Shown: positions 1-9,517, numbered from the stretch's first letter. The stretch: DNA of 64,000 bases from Prochlorococcus sp. AG-347-K18 (GCA_003281365.1 QCCF01000002.1:124001-188000); one strand, 5' to 3'. The notes: a model not told the origin generated them from the letters alone. Numbers and translations are program-made.

Positions 1-800
1 GCGAAATAACAAGTTCAAAACCAGAAAGATCATTAATAGTTTCGAAACATAGATTCAAAGGCAGAAACAATCGTGGAGTTATTACTTGCCGTCATCGTGG
101 AGGTGGTCACAAAAGGCAATATAGATTAGTCGACTTTAGAAGAGACAAAAGAAACATTAATGCCAAAGTAGCAGCTATTCACTACGATCCGCATAGAAAT
201 GCCAGACTTGCACTTTTATTTTATGAAGATGGTGAGAAAAGATATATTATCGCTCCAGCAGGGGTAAAAGTTGGCCAAAATGTCATATCTGGCGAAAGTG
301 TTCCAATTGAAGATGGAAATGCTATGCCACTTTCTGTAATGCCGTTAGGATCTATTGTTCATTGTGTGGAGTTATATGCAGGAAGAGGCGCCCAGATGGT
401 TAGATCAGCAGGAGCTAGTGCGCAAGTAATGGCTAAAGAGGGAGATTATGTAGCTTTAAAACTCCCATCTACTGAAGTACGGCTAGTTAGAAAGGAATGC
501 TATGCAACTCTCGGAGAAGTTGGTAACTCAGAAATCAGAAATACTAGTTTAGGTAAAGCAGGAAGAAGAAGATGGCTTGGAAGAAGGCCTCAAGTAAGAG
601 GAAGTGTAATGAATCCATGTGATCATCCACATGGAGGAGGAGAGGGAAAAGCACCAATTGGTAGGGCAGGTCCTGTAACTCCCTGGGGTAAACCGGCTCT
701 CGGGTTGAAGACACGTAAAAAGAACAAACCAAGTAATAAATTAGTAGTTCGAAGACGTCGTCGCGTTTCTAAGAGGAGTAGAGGAGGAAGAGACTCTTGA
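1..800 (+). CDS. rplB: 50S ribosomal protein L2 (5' end outside window)
   Basis: L2 is a primary 23S rRNA-binding protein needed for subunit association and peptidyl transferase function. The reading frame is open from base 3, giving 265 visible residues. Bacterial L2 is usually about 275-287 residues, so only some 10-20 N-terminal residues are missing. The C-terminal region carries the family hallmark around [15 protein letters not shown] and a very basic tail. It opens the ribosomal run in this window, 37 bp ahead of rpsS, which is the standard S10-operon order. Identification is secure; only the start is unseen. Confidence 0.98.
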   Translation, partial: EITSSKPERSLIVSKHRFKGRNNRGVITCRHRGGGHKRQYRLVDFRRDKRNINAKVAAIHYDPHRNARLALLFYEDGEKRYIIAPAGVKVGQNVISGESVPIEDGNAMPLSVMPLGSIVHCVELYAGRGAQMVRSAGASAQVMAKEGDYVALKLPSTEVRLVRKECYATLGEVGNSEIRNTSLGKAGRRRWLGRRPQVRGSVMNPCDHPHGGGEGKAPIGRAGPVTPWGKPALGLKTRKKNKPSNKLVVRRRRRVSKRSRGGRDS

Positions 801-837
801 TTACTTCATTTATTACATCAATTTTTATTTTATAAAC

Positions 838-1116
838 ATGGGACGTTCACTTAAAAAAGGACCTTTTATAGCAGATAGCTTACTCAAAAAGGTAGAAAAA
901 CAAAATACTGATAATGATAAGTCTGTTATCAAAACTTGGTCTAGATCCTCTACAATTTTACCTGTGATGATTGGCCATACTATCGCTGTTCATAATGGTA
1001 AGACTCACATCCCTGTATTTATAACCGAACAAATGATCGGTCATAAACTCGGTGAATTTGCACCTACTCGTACTTACCGTGGTCATATAAGAGATAAGAA
1101 AGGAGCAAAATCATGA
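838..1116 (+). CDS. rpsS: 30S ribosomal protein S19
   Basis: S19 sits in the head of the small subunit, partnered with S13, and contacts tRNA and the inter-subunit bridges. The 92-residue product has the normal family length, begins [10 protein letters not shown] and contains the conserved block [16 protein letters not shown] followed by [11 protein letters not shown]. The stop codon overlaps the rplV start as ATGA, which implies translational coupling. No Shine-Dalgarno motif is evident ahead of its ATG, unlike several downstream genes of the operon. Confidence 0.98.
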   Translation: MGRSLKKGPFIADSLLKKVEKQNTDNDKSVIKTWSRSSTILPVMIGHTIAVHNGKTHIPVFITEQMIGHKLGEFAPTRTYRGHIRDKKGAKS

Positions 1117-1499
1117 CAAAAACGCCTGAAACAACAAAAACCGCTGTTGCACATGGAAATTATGTGCGTGGATCAGCTTCTAAAGTGAGAAGAGTCTTGG
1201 ATCAAATTAGAGGTAGGTCTTACAGAGATGCATTGATCATGTTGGAATTTATGCCTTATAGATCTACTGATCCTATTACAAAAGTTTTAAGATCAGCAGT
1301 TGCTAACGCAGAACATAATCTTGGTATGGATCCATCTACCTTAGTAATTTCCTCCGCCTGGGCGAATAATGGACCTGTCATGAAAAGATATAGGCCTAGA
1401 GCCCAAGGAAGAGCTTTTTCTATAAAAAAACAGACTTGCCATATCAGTATTTCTGTTGAATCTGCTCCTACTCAAACTAATGCGGAGGTACAAAACTAA
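1113..1499 (+). CDS. rplV: 50S ribosomal protein L22
   Basis: L22 lines the polypeptide exit tunnel with an extended beta hairpin. The 128-residue product contains the family features [20 protein letters not shown] near the N-terminus, [12 protein letters not shown] in the middle and the tunnel hairpin and basic segment [17 protein letters not shown]. The start overlaps the rpsS stop by 4 bases, and the stop overlaps the rpsC start by one base (TAATG), so three genes are translationally chained. N- and C-terminal tails are slightly longer than in E. coli (110 residues), as is common in cyanobacteria. Confidence 0.97.
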   Translation: MTKTPETTKTAVAHGNYVRGSASKVRRVLDQIRGRSYRDALIMLEFMPYRSTDPITKVLRSAVANAEHNLGMDPSTLVISSAWANNGPVMKRYRPRAQGRAFSIKKQTCHISISVESAPTQTNAEVQN

Positions 1500-2230
1500 T
1501 GGGACAAAAAATACATCCTTCGGGACTAAGATTGGGAATCACTCAAGAACATCGCTCTAAATGGTTTGCTACTTCTAAGACTTATCCAATTCTTCTTCAA
1601 GAAGATTCTAAAATTCGTACTTTCATTGAGAAGAAATATGGTGCTGCTGGAATTAGTGATGTTTTAATTGCTAGAAAAGCTGATCAACTGGAACTTGAAT
1701 TAAAAACGGCGAGACCCGGAGTTATCGTTGGAAGACAAGGAAGCGGTATTGAAGAATTAAGATCTGGTATTCAAAAAACTATTGGAGATAGAACAAGGCA
1801 AGTCAGAATTAATGTTGTTGAAGTTGAACGTGTTGATGCGGATGCTTTTTTACTCGCTGAATATATTGCGCAACAATTGGAAAAAAGAGTTGCTTTCAGA
1901 AGAACTATAAGGATGGCCTTACAAAGGGCTCAACGAGCTGGAGTTTTAGGACTGAAAATTCAAGTAGGTGGAAGGTTAAATGGAGCTGAAATTGCTAGAA
2001 CTGAATGGACTAGAGAGGGTAGAGTTCCTTTACATACTCTTAGAGCCGAAATTGACTACGCAACACGGGAAGCTAATACAACCTATGGTGTTCTTGGAAT
2101 TAAGGTTTGGGTTTTTAAAGGTGAAGTTCTTCCAAAGGAAGAACAAACAATTCCTGTTGGTGCAAACCCTAAGAGGAAGGCTAGTAGAAGACCTCAGCAA
2201 TTTGAGGATCGTTCAAATGAGAATTCATAG
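1499..2230 (+). CDS. rpsC: 30S ribosomal protein S3
   Basis: S3 forms part of the mRNA entry site and helicase centre of the small subunit. The 243-residue product has the N-terminal signature [15 protein letters not shown], a KH domain with the GxxG loop in [14 protein letters not shown], and the C-terminal S3 domain with [14 protein letters not shown] strong GGAGGT sequence at 1484-1489 lies 9 nt before the ATG, inside the end of rplV. The start overlaps the rplV stop by one base. Confidence 0.98.
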   Translation: MGQKIHPSGLRLGITQEHRSKWFATSKTYPILLQEDSKIRTFIEKKYGAAGISDVLIARKADQLELELKTARPGVIVGRQGSGIEELRSGIQKTIGDRTRQVRINVVEVERVDADAFLLAEYIAQQLEKRVAFRRTIRMALQRAQRAGVLGLKIQVGGRLNGAEIARTEWTREGRVPLHTLRAEIDYATREANTTYGVLGIKVWVFKGEVLPKEEQTIPVGANPKRKASRRPQQFEDRSNENS

Positions 2231-2241
2231 GAGGTATAAAA

Positions 2242-2724
2242 ATGCTTAGTCCAAAACGTACTAAATTCCGCAAACAACACAGAGGCAGAATGAGGGGGGT
2301 TGCCTCAAAGGGTAATACGATTGCTTTCGGACAATTTGCTCTGCAAGCTCAAGACTGTGGTTGGGTAACTGCACGTCAGATAGAAGCGAGTAGACGAGCT
2401 ATGACAAGATATATTAAACGTGGTGGTCAAATCTGGATTAGAATATTTCCTGATAAACCTGTCACTATGAGACCTGCAGAAACGAGGATGGGATCTGGTA
2501 AAGGTAATCCTGAGTTTTGGGTAGCAGTTGTGAAACCAGGAAGAATACTATTTGAAATGGGTGGGGAGGATATCACTGAGGAAATTGCAAAAGAAGCTAT
2601 GCGTCTTGCTCAATACAAACTTCCTGTAAAAACGAAATTTATCTCAGTTGATACAAATCCAGAAAATTCCTCAGGAGAAAAGACTAACAACATTAAACAA
2701 TCTAAAGAGGAGGTTAAACAATGA
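2242..2724 (+). CDS. rplP: 50S ribosomal protein L16
   Basis: L16 organises the A-site region of the large subunit. The product begins [19 protein letters not shown] and contains the conserved [19 protein letters not shown] and [19 protein letters not shown] blocks. At 160 residues it is longer than typical (about 136-140) because of a polar C-terminal tail rich in Asn, Ser, Glu and Lys. A near-perfect Shine-Dalgarno (AGGAGGT, 2229-2235) overlaps the rpsC stop codon, and the stop overlaps the rpmC start as ATGA. Confidence 0.97.
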   Translation: MLSPKRTKFRKQHRGRMRGVASKGNTIAFGQFALQAQDCGWVTARQIEASRRAMTRYIKRGGQIWIRIFPDKPVTMRPAETRMGSGKGNPEFWVAVVKPGRILFEMGGEDITEEIAKEAMRLAQYKLPVKTKFISVDTNPENSSGEKTNNIKQSKEEVKQ

Positions 2725-2936
2725 AAAACTCAGATACACTAAAAGAATTTAAAAAATTAAATTCTGATCAAATTACTGAAAAAATTGATCAACTACGAAA
2801 AGATCTTTTTGATCTGAGATTCAAGCAAGCAACAAGACAGCTCAACGAAACTCATAAATTTAAAATTTTAAAGAAACAAGTTGCGCAATTACTTACTCTC
2901 AGTAAGAGTCAATCTTCCCAAACAACTTCAGATTAA
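2721..2936 (+). CDS. rpmC: 50S ribosomal protein L29
   Basis: L29 is a small helical protein near the exit tunnel, close to the signal recognition particle and trigger factor docking site. The 71-residue product has the helical-hairpin pattern [33 protein letters not shown] that marks the family. Its start overlaps the rplP stop (ATGA), and GAGGAGGT at 2707-2714 provides a strong ribosome binding site. It lies 9 bp before rpsQ. Confidence 0.95.
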   Translation: MKNSDTLKEFKKLNSDQITEKIDQLRKDLFDLRFKQATRQLNETHKFKILKKQVAQLLTLSKSQSSQTTSD

Positions 2937-2945
2937 TTATTAGTT

Positions 2946-3212
2946 ATGGCACTTAAAGAAAGAATTGGTACTGTTGTCAGTGACAAAATGGACAAAACAG
3001 TAGTTGTTGCTGTGATAAACAGATATCCACATCCCACTTATAAAAAAATTGTAAGTAGAACTACAAGATACAAGGCGCATGATCCTGAAAATACATGTGT
3101 TTTAGGTGATCGAGTAAAGATTAGAGAAACTAGACCTCTTAGTGCGCATAAAAGATGGGCAATAGATGAGATTCTCAATAAAAATAATCAGGCTGAGGAG
3201 GTTAAAAAATGA
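2946..3212 (+). CDS. rpsQ: 30S ribosomal protein S17
   Basis: S17 is an OB-fold primary binding protein of the 5' domain of 16S rRNA. The 88-residue product shows the family signature [19 protein letters not shown], then [19 protein letters not shown] and [18 protein letters not shown]. The stop overlaps the rplN start as ATGA. There is no clear Shine-Dalgarno in the 9-bp gap after rpmC, so translation probably depends on coupling. Confidence 0.97.
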
Positions 3213-3574
3213 TTCAACAAGAAACGTATTTAACAGTCGCTGATAATAGCGGTGCCAAAAGACTTCAATGTATAAGGGTTTTAGGCTCTAATAGAAGATA
3301 TGCTCATGTTGGGGATGTCATTGTAGCAACTGTAAAAGATGCTCTGCCGAATATGGGAGTTAAGAAATCTGAAGTTGTAAAAGCCGTCATCGTTAGAACA
3401 AAAGCAACATTAAGAAGAAATACTGGCAATTCAATCAGATTTGATGATAATGCTGCTGTTTTGATTAATGAGGACAAGAATCCAAAAGGTACTAGAGTCT
3501 TTGGTCCTGTAGCTAGAGAACTGCGGGATAAGAATTACACTAAAATTGTTTCTCTTGCTCCGGAGGTTATTTAA
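3209..3574 (+). CDS. rplN: 50S ribosomal protein L14
   Basis: L14 forms inter-subunit bridges together with L19 and is one of the most conserved ribosomal proteins. The 121-residue product begins [19 protein letters not shown] and includes [20 protein letters not shown] and a [21 protein letters not shown]-terminus, all family hallmarks at normal length. GAGGAGGT at 3195-3202 precedes the start, which overlaps the rpsQ stop by 4 bases. The stop is immediately followed by the rplX start. Confidence 0.98.
3562..3567 (+). promoter_or_regulatory. Shine-Dalgarno deciding the rplX start
   Basis: GGAGGT lies 7 nt before the ATG at 3575, inside the last codons of rplN. It supports the longer rplX start over an in-frame ATG 16 codons downstream that would match the shorter form common in other bacteria. 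Confidence 0.6.
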
Positions 3575-3931
3575 ATGTTGGATTCATTAAAACAAAAAAA
3601 GGATTTCCACAGAATAAAAATGAGAATTAAAACTGGAGACCTAGTAAAAGTAATTAACGGCAAGGATAAAGGTAAAACTGGTGAGGTTCTAAAAACTATC
3701 CCTCTTGAAAATAGAGTAGTTGTAAAGGGAATTAACCTTAGAACAAAACATGTAAAACCTACTCAGGAAGGAGAAACTGGAAGAATATTAACAGAAGAAG
3801 CATCTTTACATGCTTCAAATGTAATGTTCTTTTCAAAGGATAAAAATCTTACAAGTAAGATTGAATACTTTATTGATAAAGAAGGTGTTAAAAAGAGAAG
3901 ATTGAAGAAAACTGGTGAAGTAATTGATTAA
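3575..3931 (+). CDS. rplX: 50S ribosomal protein L24
   Basis: L24 is an assembly-initiator protein of the 50S subunit with an N-terminal KOW domain. The KOW motif is visible as [21 protein letters not shown], followed by the [17 protein letters not shown] block. The product is 118 residues. The first 15 residues form an extension before the usual MRIKTGDLV start; I keep the longer start because it directly abuts the rplN stop and has a good ribosome binding site. The 3' end takes part in a terminator-like hairpin. Confidence 0.95.
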   Translation: MLDSLKQKKDFHRIKMRIKTGDLVKVINGKDKGKTGEVLKTIPLENRVVVKGINLRTKHVKPTQEGETGRILTEEASLHASNVMFFSKDKNLTSKIEYFIDKEGVKKRRLKKTGEVID

Positions 3932-3962
3932 TTCTTCATCAAAAACCAGTTTTAAATTTTTT
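3908..3962 (+). terminator. Terminator-like hairpin at the rplX-rplE junction
   Basis: AAAACTGGT (3908-3916) is perfectly complementary to ACCAGTTTT (3945-3953). An inner GAAG/CTTC pair lies inside, and six T residues follow at 3957-3962 after AAA. The left arm lies in the last codons of rplX. The loop is long, so this may be a partial terminator or attenuator rather than a full stop. Confidence 0.4.
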
Positions 3963-3972
3963 CTAATTTATC

Positions 3973-3994
3973 AATTCTGACAAAGACCAGAATT
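3973..3994 (+). promoter_or_regulatory. Hairpin in the rplE leader
   Basis: AATTCTG (3973-3979) and CAGAATT (3988-3994) form a perfect 7-bp stem with an 8-nt loop, ending 10 nt before the rplE ATG. No Shine-Dalgarno is visible for rplE, so this structure occupies the space where ribosome loading must occur. Its function is unknown. Confidence 0.35.
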
Positions 3995-4004
3995 AACAAA
4001 AATT

Positions 4005-4544
4005 ATGACTCTAAAAAAACGCTACAAAGAATCAATTAGACCAAAACTTTTAAAGGAACTTGGTCTCAAAAATATTCATCAAGTACCAAAAGTTGTTAAA
4101 GTCAACGTTAATAGAGGACTTGGGGAAGCAGCTTCAAATTCAAAAGCTTTAGAAGCTTCTTTAAATGAATTGGCTACAATTACAGGACAAAAGGCATTAG
4201 TAACTAGGGCTAAAAAAGCAATCGCGGGTTTTAAAATTCGCGAAGGCATGCCGATTGGTTGTACTGTGACTTTGAGAGGGGATAGGATGTATTCTTTTTT
4301 AGAGAGATTTATTAATCTAGCTTTACCAAGAATAAGAGACTTTAGAGGAGTTAATCCAAAAAGTTTTGATGGGCGAGGCAATTACACCCTTGGAGTTAAA
4401 GAGCAGTTAATTTTTCCTGAGATCTCTTTTGATAAAATAGATTCAATAAGAGGTATGGATATAACAATTGTCACAAGTGCAAGATCTGATCAAGAAGGTA
4501 AAGCTCTTTTAAAAGAGTTAGGTATGCCCTTTAGTAAGAATTAA
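4005..4544 (+). CDS. rplE: 50S ribosomal protein L5
   Basis: L5 binds 5S rRNA and contacts the P-site tRNA and S13. The 179-residue product has normal length and family motifs: [13 protein letters not shown] near the N-terminus, [20 protein letters not shown], and [21 protein letters not shown]. It is separated from rplX by 73 bp containing two hairpins, the largest gap in this part of the operon. rpsN, which follows rplE in E. coli, is absent; rpsH comes next after 9 bp. Confidence 0.98.
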   Translation: MTLKKRYKESIRPKLLKELGLKNIHQVPKVVKVNVNRGLGEAASNSKALEASLNELATITGQKALVTRAKKAIAGFKIREGMPIGCTVTLRGDRMYSFLERFINLALPRIRDFRGVNPKSFDGRGNYTLGVKEQLIFPEISFDKIDSIRGMDITIVTSARSDQEGKALLKELGMPFSKN

Positions 4545-4553
4545 ATTAAAACA

Positions 4554-4955
4554 ATGTCAAATCACGATCCTATTTCAGATATGCTTACTCGAATTAGAAA
4601 TGCGAGTCAAAAAAAGCATACAACCACAACAATTCCAAGTTCAAAAATGTCCTTAAGTATTGCAAAAGTACTGCAAAAAGAGGGGTTCATTTCTGACATT
4701 AACGAGGAAGGTGAAGGCTATAAATCACAAATAATACTTGGTCTGAAATATAGTGGTAAAAATAAATTTCCTACCATTCGATCTATGCAAAGAGTTAGTA
4801 AACCTGGTTTGAGAATTTATAAAAATACTAGAGCTTTACCAAAAGTTCTTGGAGGTCTCGGAGTTGCTATAATATCGACTTCTAAAGGAGTCATGAGTGA
4901 TCGTGATGCCAGAAAGCAAGGTATAGGCGGCGAAGTCCTTTGCTATGTTTATTAA
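4554..4955 (+). CDS. rpsH: 30S ribosomal protein S8
   Basis: S8 is a central-domain 16S rRNA binder and, in E. coli, the translational repressor of the spc operon. The 133-residue product contains [18 protein letters not shown] at the N-terminus and the C-terminal signature [27 protein letters not shown]. Length is normal for the family. Whether S8 autoregulates here is unknown; the hairpin ahead of rplE would be the place to look. Confidence 0.98.
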   Translation: MSNHDPISDMLTRIRNASQKKHTTTTIPSSKMSLSIAKVLQKEGFISDINEEGEGYKSQIILGLKYSGKNKFPTIRSMQRVSKPGLRIYKNTRALPKVLGGLGVAIISTSKGVMSDRDARKQGIGGEVLCYVY

Positions 4956-4967
4956 GGAGGATTAATC

Positions 4968-5507
4968 ATGTCAAGAATTGGAAAAACGCCAGTACTGATC
5001 CCAGAGAAAGTAACGGTTGATTTTGATGGATTAACAGTTACAGTTAAAGGCCCCAAGGGTGAGTTAAAACGCCAGATGCCTGAGGGAGTGAGTTTTGATA
5101 AAAAAGACAATACTGTTGTTGTAAGTCCAACTTCAACAAAAATATACTCAAGGCAAAGACATGGTTTATGTAGAGCCTTAATTGCAAATATGGTTGTAGG
5201 GGTGAGTCAGGGTTTTTCAAAAAAACTTGAGATTGTAGGTGTTGGATCCAGAGCACAAGTAAAAGGTAAAAATCTTGTTGTTAGTGCAGGATACAGTCAT
5301 CCAGTAGAAATGATCCCCCCTGATGGTATAACATACAAAGTTGAGAGTAATACAAATGTTACCGTATCTGGAATTGATAAAGAAATTGTTGGTAATGAAG
5401 CAGCAAAAATCAGATCAATTAGGCCTCCAGAACCATATAAAGGTAAGGGAATTAAATACCATGATGAGAGAATTCTCAGAAAAGCTGGTAAATCTGGCAA
5501 AAAATAA
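4968..5507 (+). CDS. rplF: 50S ribosomal protein L6
   Basis: L6 lies near the factor-binding stalk base and the sarcin-ricin loop. The 179-residue protein has two repeated domains and the C-terminal family signature [36 protein letters not shown] at 4954-4960 overlaps the rpsH stop and gives a strong ribosome binding site 7 nt before the ATG. It is followed after 14 bp by rplR. Confidence 0.98.
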   Translation: MSRIGKTPVLIPEKVTVDFDGLTVTVKGPKGELKRQMPEGVSFDKKDNTVVVSPTSTKIYSRQRHGLCRALIANMVVGVSQGFSKKLEIVGVGSRAQVKGKNLVVSAGYSHPVEMIPPDGITYKVESNTNVTVSGIDKEIVGNEAAKIRSIRPPEPYKGKGIKYHDERILRKAGKSGKK

Positions 5508-5521
5508 CTCCAATTAAAAAA

Positions 5522-5890
5522 ATGACCAAACCTTCCAGAAAATTACAAACCCAAAAAAGACATAGAAGATTAAGAAGATTCTTAATTGGAGATGCAATGC
5601 GTCCAAGATTGTCTGTTTTTCGCTCTAATAATCATATTTATGCTCAGGTTATAGACGATAGCGCTCAAAAAACTATTTGCTCTGCTTCTACCGTTGATAA
5701 AGAACTAAGAGAAAAGTCTGAGAAATTGCCTTCTGATTGCAATTCTTCTTCCATTGTCGGTAAGTTATTAGCAAAGAGAGCGATAAAAAAAGGTATTAAG
5801 CAAGTAATTTTTGACCGTGGAGGAAATTTATATCACGGAAGAGTTAAGGCTCTTGCGGACGCAGCTCGCCAAGCTGGCTTAGAATTTTAA
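5522..5890 (+). CDS. rplR: 50S ribosomal protein L18
   Basis: L18 binds 5S rRNA with L5 and anchors it to the central protuberance. The 122-residue product shows [20 protein letters not shown] and the C-terminal [26 protein letters not shown], both typical. The N-terminus is strongly basic. No Shine-Dalgarno is visible in the 14-bp gap after rplF. Confidence 0.98.
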   Translation: MTKPSRKLQTQKRHRRLRRFLIGDAMRPRLSVFRSNNHIYAQVIDDSAQKTICSASTVDKELREKSEKLPSDCNSSSIVGKLLAKRAIKKGIKQVIFDRGGNLYHGRVKALADAARQAGLEF

Positions 5891-5905
5891 CTTTAATTTT
5901 TTATT

Positions 5906-6529
5906 ATGACTGACACTCCTGCAAAACAAGAAATTAAACCCAAGAACGATAATGTTCATGGATCCATTTCTGGCGAACAAAAAAAGAATAATCGTAATAA
6001 CGAACGAAAGAGAAATAGAAAAGGTGATTCGAAAAATCTCGAGAGAGATTCTGATTGGCAAGAAAGGGTTGTACAAATAAGACGTGTTTCTAAAACTGTT
6101 AAAGGTGGGAAAAAAATGAGTTTTAGAGCAATTGTTGTTGTTGGTAATGAGAAAGGTCAAGTTGGAGTTGGAGTTGGAAAAGCTGGAGATGTGATTGGTG
6201 CAGTTAGAAAAGGAGTTTCAGATGGCAAAAAGAATCTCGTTAGGGTTCCTTTGACTCCAAATAATTCAATACCAACTTTGTCTAAAGGTAGAGATGGTGC
6301 TGCTAATGTACTGATTAGGCCAGCTGCTCCAGGTACAGGTGTAATTGCTGGTGGTTCAATAAGAACAGTTTTAGAATTAGCGGGCATAAAAAATGTCTTA
6401 GCAAAAAGATTGGGTAGTAAAACACCTTTGAATAATGCAAGGGCTGCTATGGTTGCTCTTTCTCAATTGAGAACTCACAAATCTGCCTCAAGGGAGAGAG
6501 GAATCTCGCTTGAACAGCTCTATTCTTGA
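5906..6529 (+). CDS. rpsE: 30S ribosomal protein S5
   Basis: S5 contributes to decoding accuracy and mRNA helicase activity. The core begins near residue 50 with [20 protein letters not shown], then the double-stranded-RNA-binding fold and the C-terminal domain with [16 protein letters not shown] and [14 protein letters not shown]. The 207-residue length reflects a polar, charged N-terminal extension of about 45 residues rich in Asn, Lys and Glu, compared with 167 residues in E. coli. rpmD (L30), which follows rpsE in many bacteria, is absent. Confidence 0.97.
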   Translation: MTDTPAKQEIKPKNDNVHGSISGEQKKNNRNNERKRNRKGDSKNLERDSDWQERVVQIRRVSKTVKGGKKMSFRAIVVVGNEKGQVGVGVGKAGDVIGAVRKGVSDGKKNLVRVPLTPNNSIPTLSKGRDGAANVLIRPAAPGTGVIAGGSIRTVLELAGIKNVLAKRLGSKTPLNNARAAMVALSQLRTHKSASRERGISLEQLYS

Positions 6530-6534
6530 AAATT

Positions 6535-6993
6535 ATGACTACAACATTAAATACACTCCAATCAAACTCTGGTTCTAGAAAGAAAAAATTAAGAAAGGGT
6601 AGAGGTATTGCAGCTGGTCAGGGTGCTTCTTGTGGTTTTGGAATGAGAGGGCAAAAGTCACGTTCTGGAAGACCTACACGTCCAGGTTTTGAGGGTGGAC
6701 AAATGCCCTTATATAGAAGAGTCCCAAAATTAAAGCACTTTGAAATTATTAATCAAAAAAACTTTTCAATAATAAATTTAGATAAATTAAATGACTTCAA
6801 TGAAAACGACACCGTTAATTTGGACTCACTAGTTAAGAAAGGATTGATCTTTAAACCAAAATTTCCTTTAAAAATTCTTGGTAATGGATCAATTAATGTA
6901 AAGCTAAAAGTCCAAGCTCATGCATTTACAAAAGTTGCTAAACAAAAAATTGAGGAAGCAGGTGGATCTTGTGAGCTTTTAAAAAATAAATAA
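6535..6993 (+). CDS. rplO: 50S ribosomal protein L15
   Basis: L15 is a late assembly protein of the 50S subunit. The glycine- and arginine-rich N-terminal segment [20 protein letters not shown] and [15 protein letters not shown] are family signatures. I choose the ATG at 6535 (152 residues, [10 protein letters not shown]). An in-frame TTG at 6526 would overlap the rpsE stop and add three residues (MKI) before it. Translation ends in a run of TAAA repeats that gives stop codons in all three frames. Confidence 0.96.
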   Translation: MTTTLNTLQSNSGSRKKKLRKGRGIAAGQGASCGFGMRGQKSRSGRPTRPGFEGGQMPLYRRVPKLKHFEIINQKNFSIINLDKLNDFNENDTVNLDSLVKKGLIFKPKFPLKILGNGSINVKLKVQAHAFTKVAKQKIEEAGGSCELLKNK

Positions 6994-7006
6994 ATAAATA
7001 AATAAA
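6987..7006 (+). repeat. TAAA tetranucleotide tandem repeat
   Basis: Five exact copies of TAAA span the end of rplO. One of them supplies its stop codon (6991-6993), and stop codons occur in all three forward frames within a few bases. Confidence 0.8.
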
Positions 7007-7034
7007 TTTACTCAAAATTTAATTAAGCTTCAAC

Positions 7035-8354
7035 ATGTTTGTTAACAAAAGTAGAAATCCTAGCGCTTCTGAAATACTCTCTCAATTATTTTTAAATAAA
7101 GAGCTTAGGAGCAGAGTTTTAACGACTTTAGGTCTTCTTCTTTTAGTAAGACTTGGCATCTACATCCCAATGCCTGGTATTGATAGGGTTGCGTTTAAAA
7201 GTTTTATAGATCAAGGCGGCCAATTAATAGGTTTTTTAGACATATTTACAGGTGGAGGAATCTCAACCCTTGGAATATTCGCATTGGGTATTCTTCCTTT
7301 TATCAATGCATCCATTATTATCCAGCTTCTTACAGCTTCATTGCCTGTTCTTGAAGATTTACAAAAAAATGAGGGAGAAGCGGGCAGAAGAAAAATTGCT
7401 CAAATAACAAGATATGTTTCTTTAGGTTGGGGTTTTTTACAGAGTATAATTTTTTCTTTGATTCTAAGGCAATATGCAATTCAGGGGATAAGTGAAACTA
7501 CTTTTGTCTTGCAAACGTCAATAGCTTTAGTTACTGGATCGATGTTAGTTATGTGGTTTAGTGAAATTATTACTGAAAAAGGGATAGGTCAAGGAGCTTC
7601 ATTGGTGATTTTTTTGAATATTGTCTCGACGCTACCAAAGGCTCTAAGTTCAACCATAGAAAAAGCTCAAACTGGTGATCGTGGAGATGTTTTGGGAATA
7701 GCAGTTTTGCTAGGAGTATTTTTATTGACAATTGTTGGGATAATTTTTGTTCAGGAGGGAGCGAGACGTATTCCTATTGTTAGCGCAAAAAGACAAATAG
7801 GAAATGCGACATTGCTTCCTACAAGGCAAAGTTATTTGCCTTTAAAACTTAATGCTGGGGGAGTTATGCCTATTATTTTTGCATCTGCTTTAATTTTTTT
7901 ACCTATAACCATTGCAAATGTCACTGGTAATCCAGTCCTAATAAAATTAGCAAGTAGTTTAAATCCTGGATCTTCAAATCCATGGCCATATGCTCTTACA
8001 TTTTTTTCCTTGATATTGGGATTTTCTTATTTTTATGCATCTCTTACAATTAATCCAGTTGATGTCGCTTCAAATTTAAAGAAAGGAGGAGTTGCAATAC
8101 CAGGAGTTAGGCCAGGAACAAATACGGCAAACTACTTATCAGGTATACAAAATAGGCTGACATTATTGGGGGGATTATTTCTGGGTTCAGTAGCTATTAT
8201 TCCAGCTGCAGTAGAAAGAGCGACAAATGTGCAGACTTTTCAAGGTTTAGGAGCAACTTCATTACTTATCTTAGTAGGTGTTGCTATTGATACTGCTAAG
8301 CAAATTCAAACCTATGTTATTTCTCAAAGATATGAAGGACTAATTAACAATTAA
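7035..8354 (+). CDS. secY: Preprotein translocase subunit SecY
   Basis: SecY is the channel of the Sec translocase, serving plasma membrane and thylakoid export and membrane insertion. The 439-residue protein has the expected ten hydrophobic spans. It carries the family motifs [14 protein letters not shown] near residue 40, [25 protein letters not shown], the [17 protein letters not shown] loop and the [16 protein letters not shown] region. It sits in the classical spc-operon position after rplO, and its stop overlaps the adk start (TAATG). Confidence 0.98.
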   Translation: MFVNKSRNPSASEILSQLFLNKELRSRVLTTLGLLLLVRLGIYIPMPGIDRVAFKSFIDQGGQLIGFLDIFTGGGISTLGIFALGILPFINASIIIQLLTASLPVLEDLQKNEGEAGRRKIAQITRYVSLGWGFLQSIIFSLILRQYAIQGISETTFVLQTSIALVTGSMLVMWFSEIITEKGIGQGASLVIFLNIVSTLPKALSSTIEKAQTGDRGDVLGIAVLLGVFLLTIVGIIFVQEGARRIPIVSAKRQIGNATLLPTRQSYLPLKLNAGGVMPIIFASALIFLPITIANVTGNPVLIKLASSLNPGSSNPWPYALTFFSLILGFSYFYASLTINPVDVASNLKKGGVAIPGVRPGTNTANYLSGIQNRLTLLGGLFLGSVAIIPAAVERATNVQTFQGLGATSLLILVGVAIDTAKQIQTYVISQRYEGLINN

Positions 8355-8902
8355 TGAAAAAACATTTACTTTTCTTAGGTGCACCAGGAGCTGGAAAAGG
8401 GACTCAGGCAGATTTACTTAGTAAAGCTAATTCTTACTTACACCTGTCTACAGGAGAATTATTAAGAAAAGAAATTGAAATGAATACTAATCTTGGTAGA
8501 GAGGTAAAGGATATTATTACAAGTGGGGAACTTGTTAGTGATGAACTTGTATTAAAAATAGTCAGGCAAAATTTAGACAAGGATAATAATGGGTGGATTT
8601 TAGATGGCTATCCAAGAAATTTATCTCAAGCACATTCACTGAATGAGGTGTTAATTGAAATAAATCAACCTTTGGAAGTAGTTTTTTACTTAGATATTCC
8701 AGAAGAAGTTTTAATAAAGCGTTTGCTTTTAAGAGGGAGAAAAGACGATACTGAAAAGACAATAAGAAAAAGAGTTGATATTTATAAAAAAACTACTGAA
8801 CCTTTGATTCAATATTTTAAAGAGCTTTCATTGCTTGAGTATATTAATGCTGATAGAGATTTAAATACTATTTCCTTTGATATCAAACAAAAAATGGCTT
8901 GA
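8354..8902 (+). CDS. adk: Adenylate kinase
   Basis: This enzyme interconverts ATP + AMP and 2 ADP in the cytoplasm. The P-loop GAPGAGKGT is at residues 9-17, [10 protein letters not shown] contributes AMP binding, and [11 protein letters not shown] is the conserved NMP-binding segment. At 182 residues it is the short form lacking the large zinc-type LID insertion (E. coli has 214). It overlaps the secY stop by one base, the usual cyanobacterial and bacterial arrangement. Confidence 0.97.
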   Translation: MKKHLLFLGAPGAGKGTQADLLSKANSYLHLSTGELLRKEIEMNTNLGREVKDIITSGELVSDELVLKIVRQNLDKDNNGWILDGYPRNLSQAHSLNEVLIEINQPLEVVFYLDIPEEVLIKRLLLRGRKDDTEKTIRKRVDIYKKTTEPLIQYFKELSLLEYINADRDLNTISFDIKQKMA

Positions 8903-8915
8903 TGATGATGTAGAA

Positions 8916-8921
8916 TATAAT
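8916..8921 (+). promoter_or_regulatory. Candidate -10 element upstream of rpmJ
   Basis: A perfect TATAAT lies 14 nt after the adk stop and 24 nt before the rpmJ start. No convincing -35 box is visible. It could start a secondary transcript for the rpmJ-rpsM-rpsK-rpoA-rplQ block. Confidence 0.35.
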
Positions 8922-8945
8922 ATTAGTGTTTTATTTTAAACTCCT

Positions 8946-9062
8946 ATGAAGGTCAGATCTTCAGTCAAAAAAATTAGTCCTGACGATCAGATCGTGAGGA
9001 GACGAGGTAAAATCTTTGTTATCAACAAGAAAAGACCTCGCAATAAACAGCGTCAGGGTTAA
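8946..9062 (+). CDS. rpmJ: 50S ribosomal protein L36
   Basis: This 38-residue protein reads [20 protein letters not shown] and continues [18 protein letters not shown]. It is the L36 family at normal length. The classical zinc-binding Cys/His set is missing: there are no cysteines, so this is the zinc-independent form. It lies between adk and rpsM, where infA would often be found before it; infA is not present. A clear ATG and a precise stop at 9060-9062 define it. Confidence 0.93.
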   Translation: MKVRSSVKKISPDDQIVRRRGKIFVINKKRPRNKQRQG

Positions 9063-9106
9063 ATTTAAACCCTATAATTCAAACATTTACTTATTTCTCA
9101 AAACAC

Positions 9107-9472
9107 GTGGCCAGGATTGCAGGAATTGACATACCTCGCGAAAAGCGAGTTGAAATCGCACTTACATACGTATATGGAATTGGTTTGACAAGATCCAAAC
9201 TAATTCTTGCTAACACAGGTGTAAACCCAGATATTCGTGTAAAAGATCTTTCAGATTCAGATGTGCAAAAACTTAGAGGTGCTACAGAAGAATTCACATT
9301 AGAAGGAGATTTGAGGAGAAAAGAAGGAATGGCATTAAAACGTCTACAAGATATAGGTTGTGTGAGAGGTAGAAGGCATAGAATGAGTCTTCCAGTAAGA
9401 GGACAAAGAACAAGAACTAATGCAAGAACAAGAAGGGGCTCAAGAAAAACAGTTGCTGGAAGAAAAAAATAA
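9107..9472 (+). CDS. rpsM: 30S ribosomal protein S13
   Basis: S13 sits in the 30S head, contacts P-site tRNA and forms bridges to L5. The start is GTG at 9107, giving [20 protein letters not shown], the invariant family start. The [11 protein letters not shown] helix-hairpin-helix and the C-terminal [21 protein letters not shown] tail are also diagnostic. Length is 121 residues, normal for the family. It begins the alpha-operon block. Confidence 0.98.
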   Translation: MARIAGIDIPREKRVEIALTYVYGIGLTRSKLILANTGVNPDIRVKDLSDSDVQKLRGATEEFTLEGDLRRKEGMALKRLQDIGCVRGRRHRMSLPVRGQRTRTNARTRRGSRKTVAGRKK

Positions 9473-9517
9473 TTAATTAAATCTATTCACAAATTTTATG
9501 TATTAAATTAAAAAATC

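Noticed and set aside
544-732. Minus-strand open frame opposite rplB
   Set aside because: It is a shadow of the conserved L2 sequence, with no family resemblance or ribosome binding site. The same applies to opposite-strand frames at 4079-4381, 5044-5500, 6157-6387, 10015-10281, 38816-39124 and 39132-39431, among others.
1980-2249. 89-codon plus-strand frame inside rpsC
   Set aside because: It is an out-of-frame reading of the conserved S3 C-terminal domain with no independent support.
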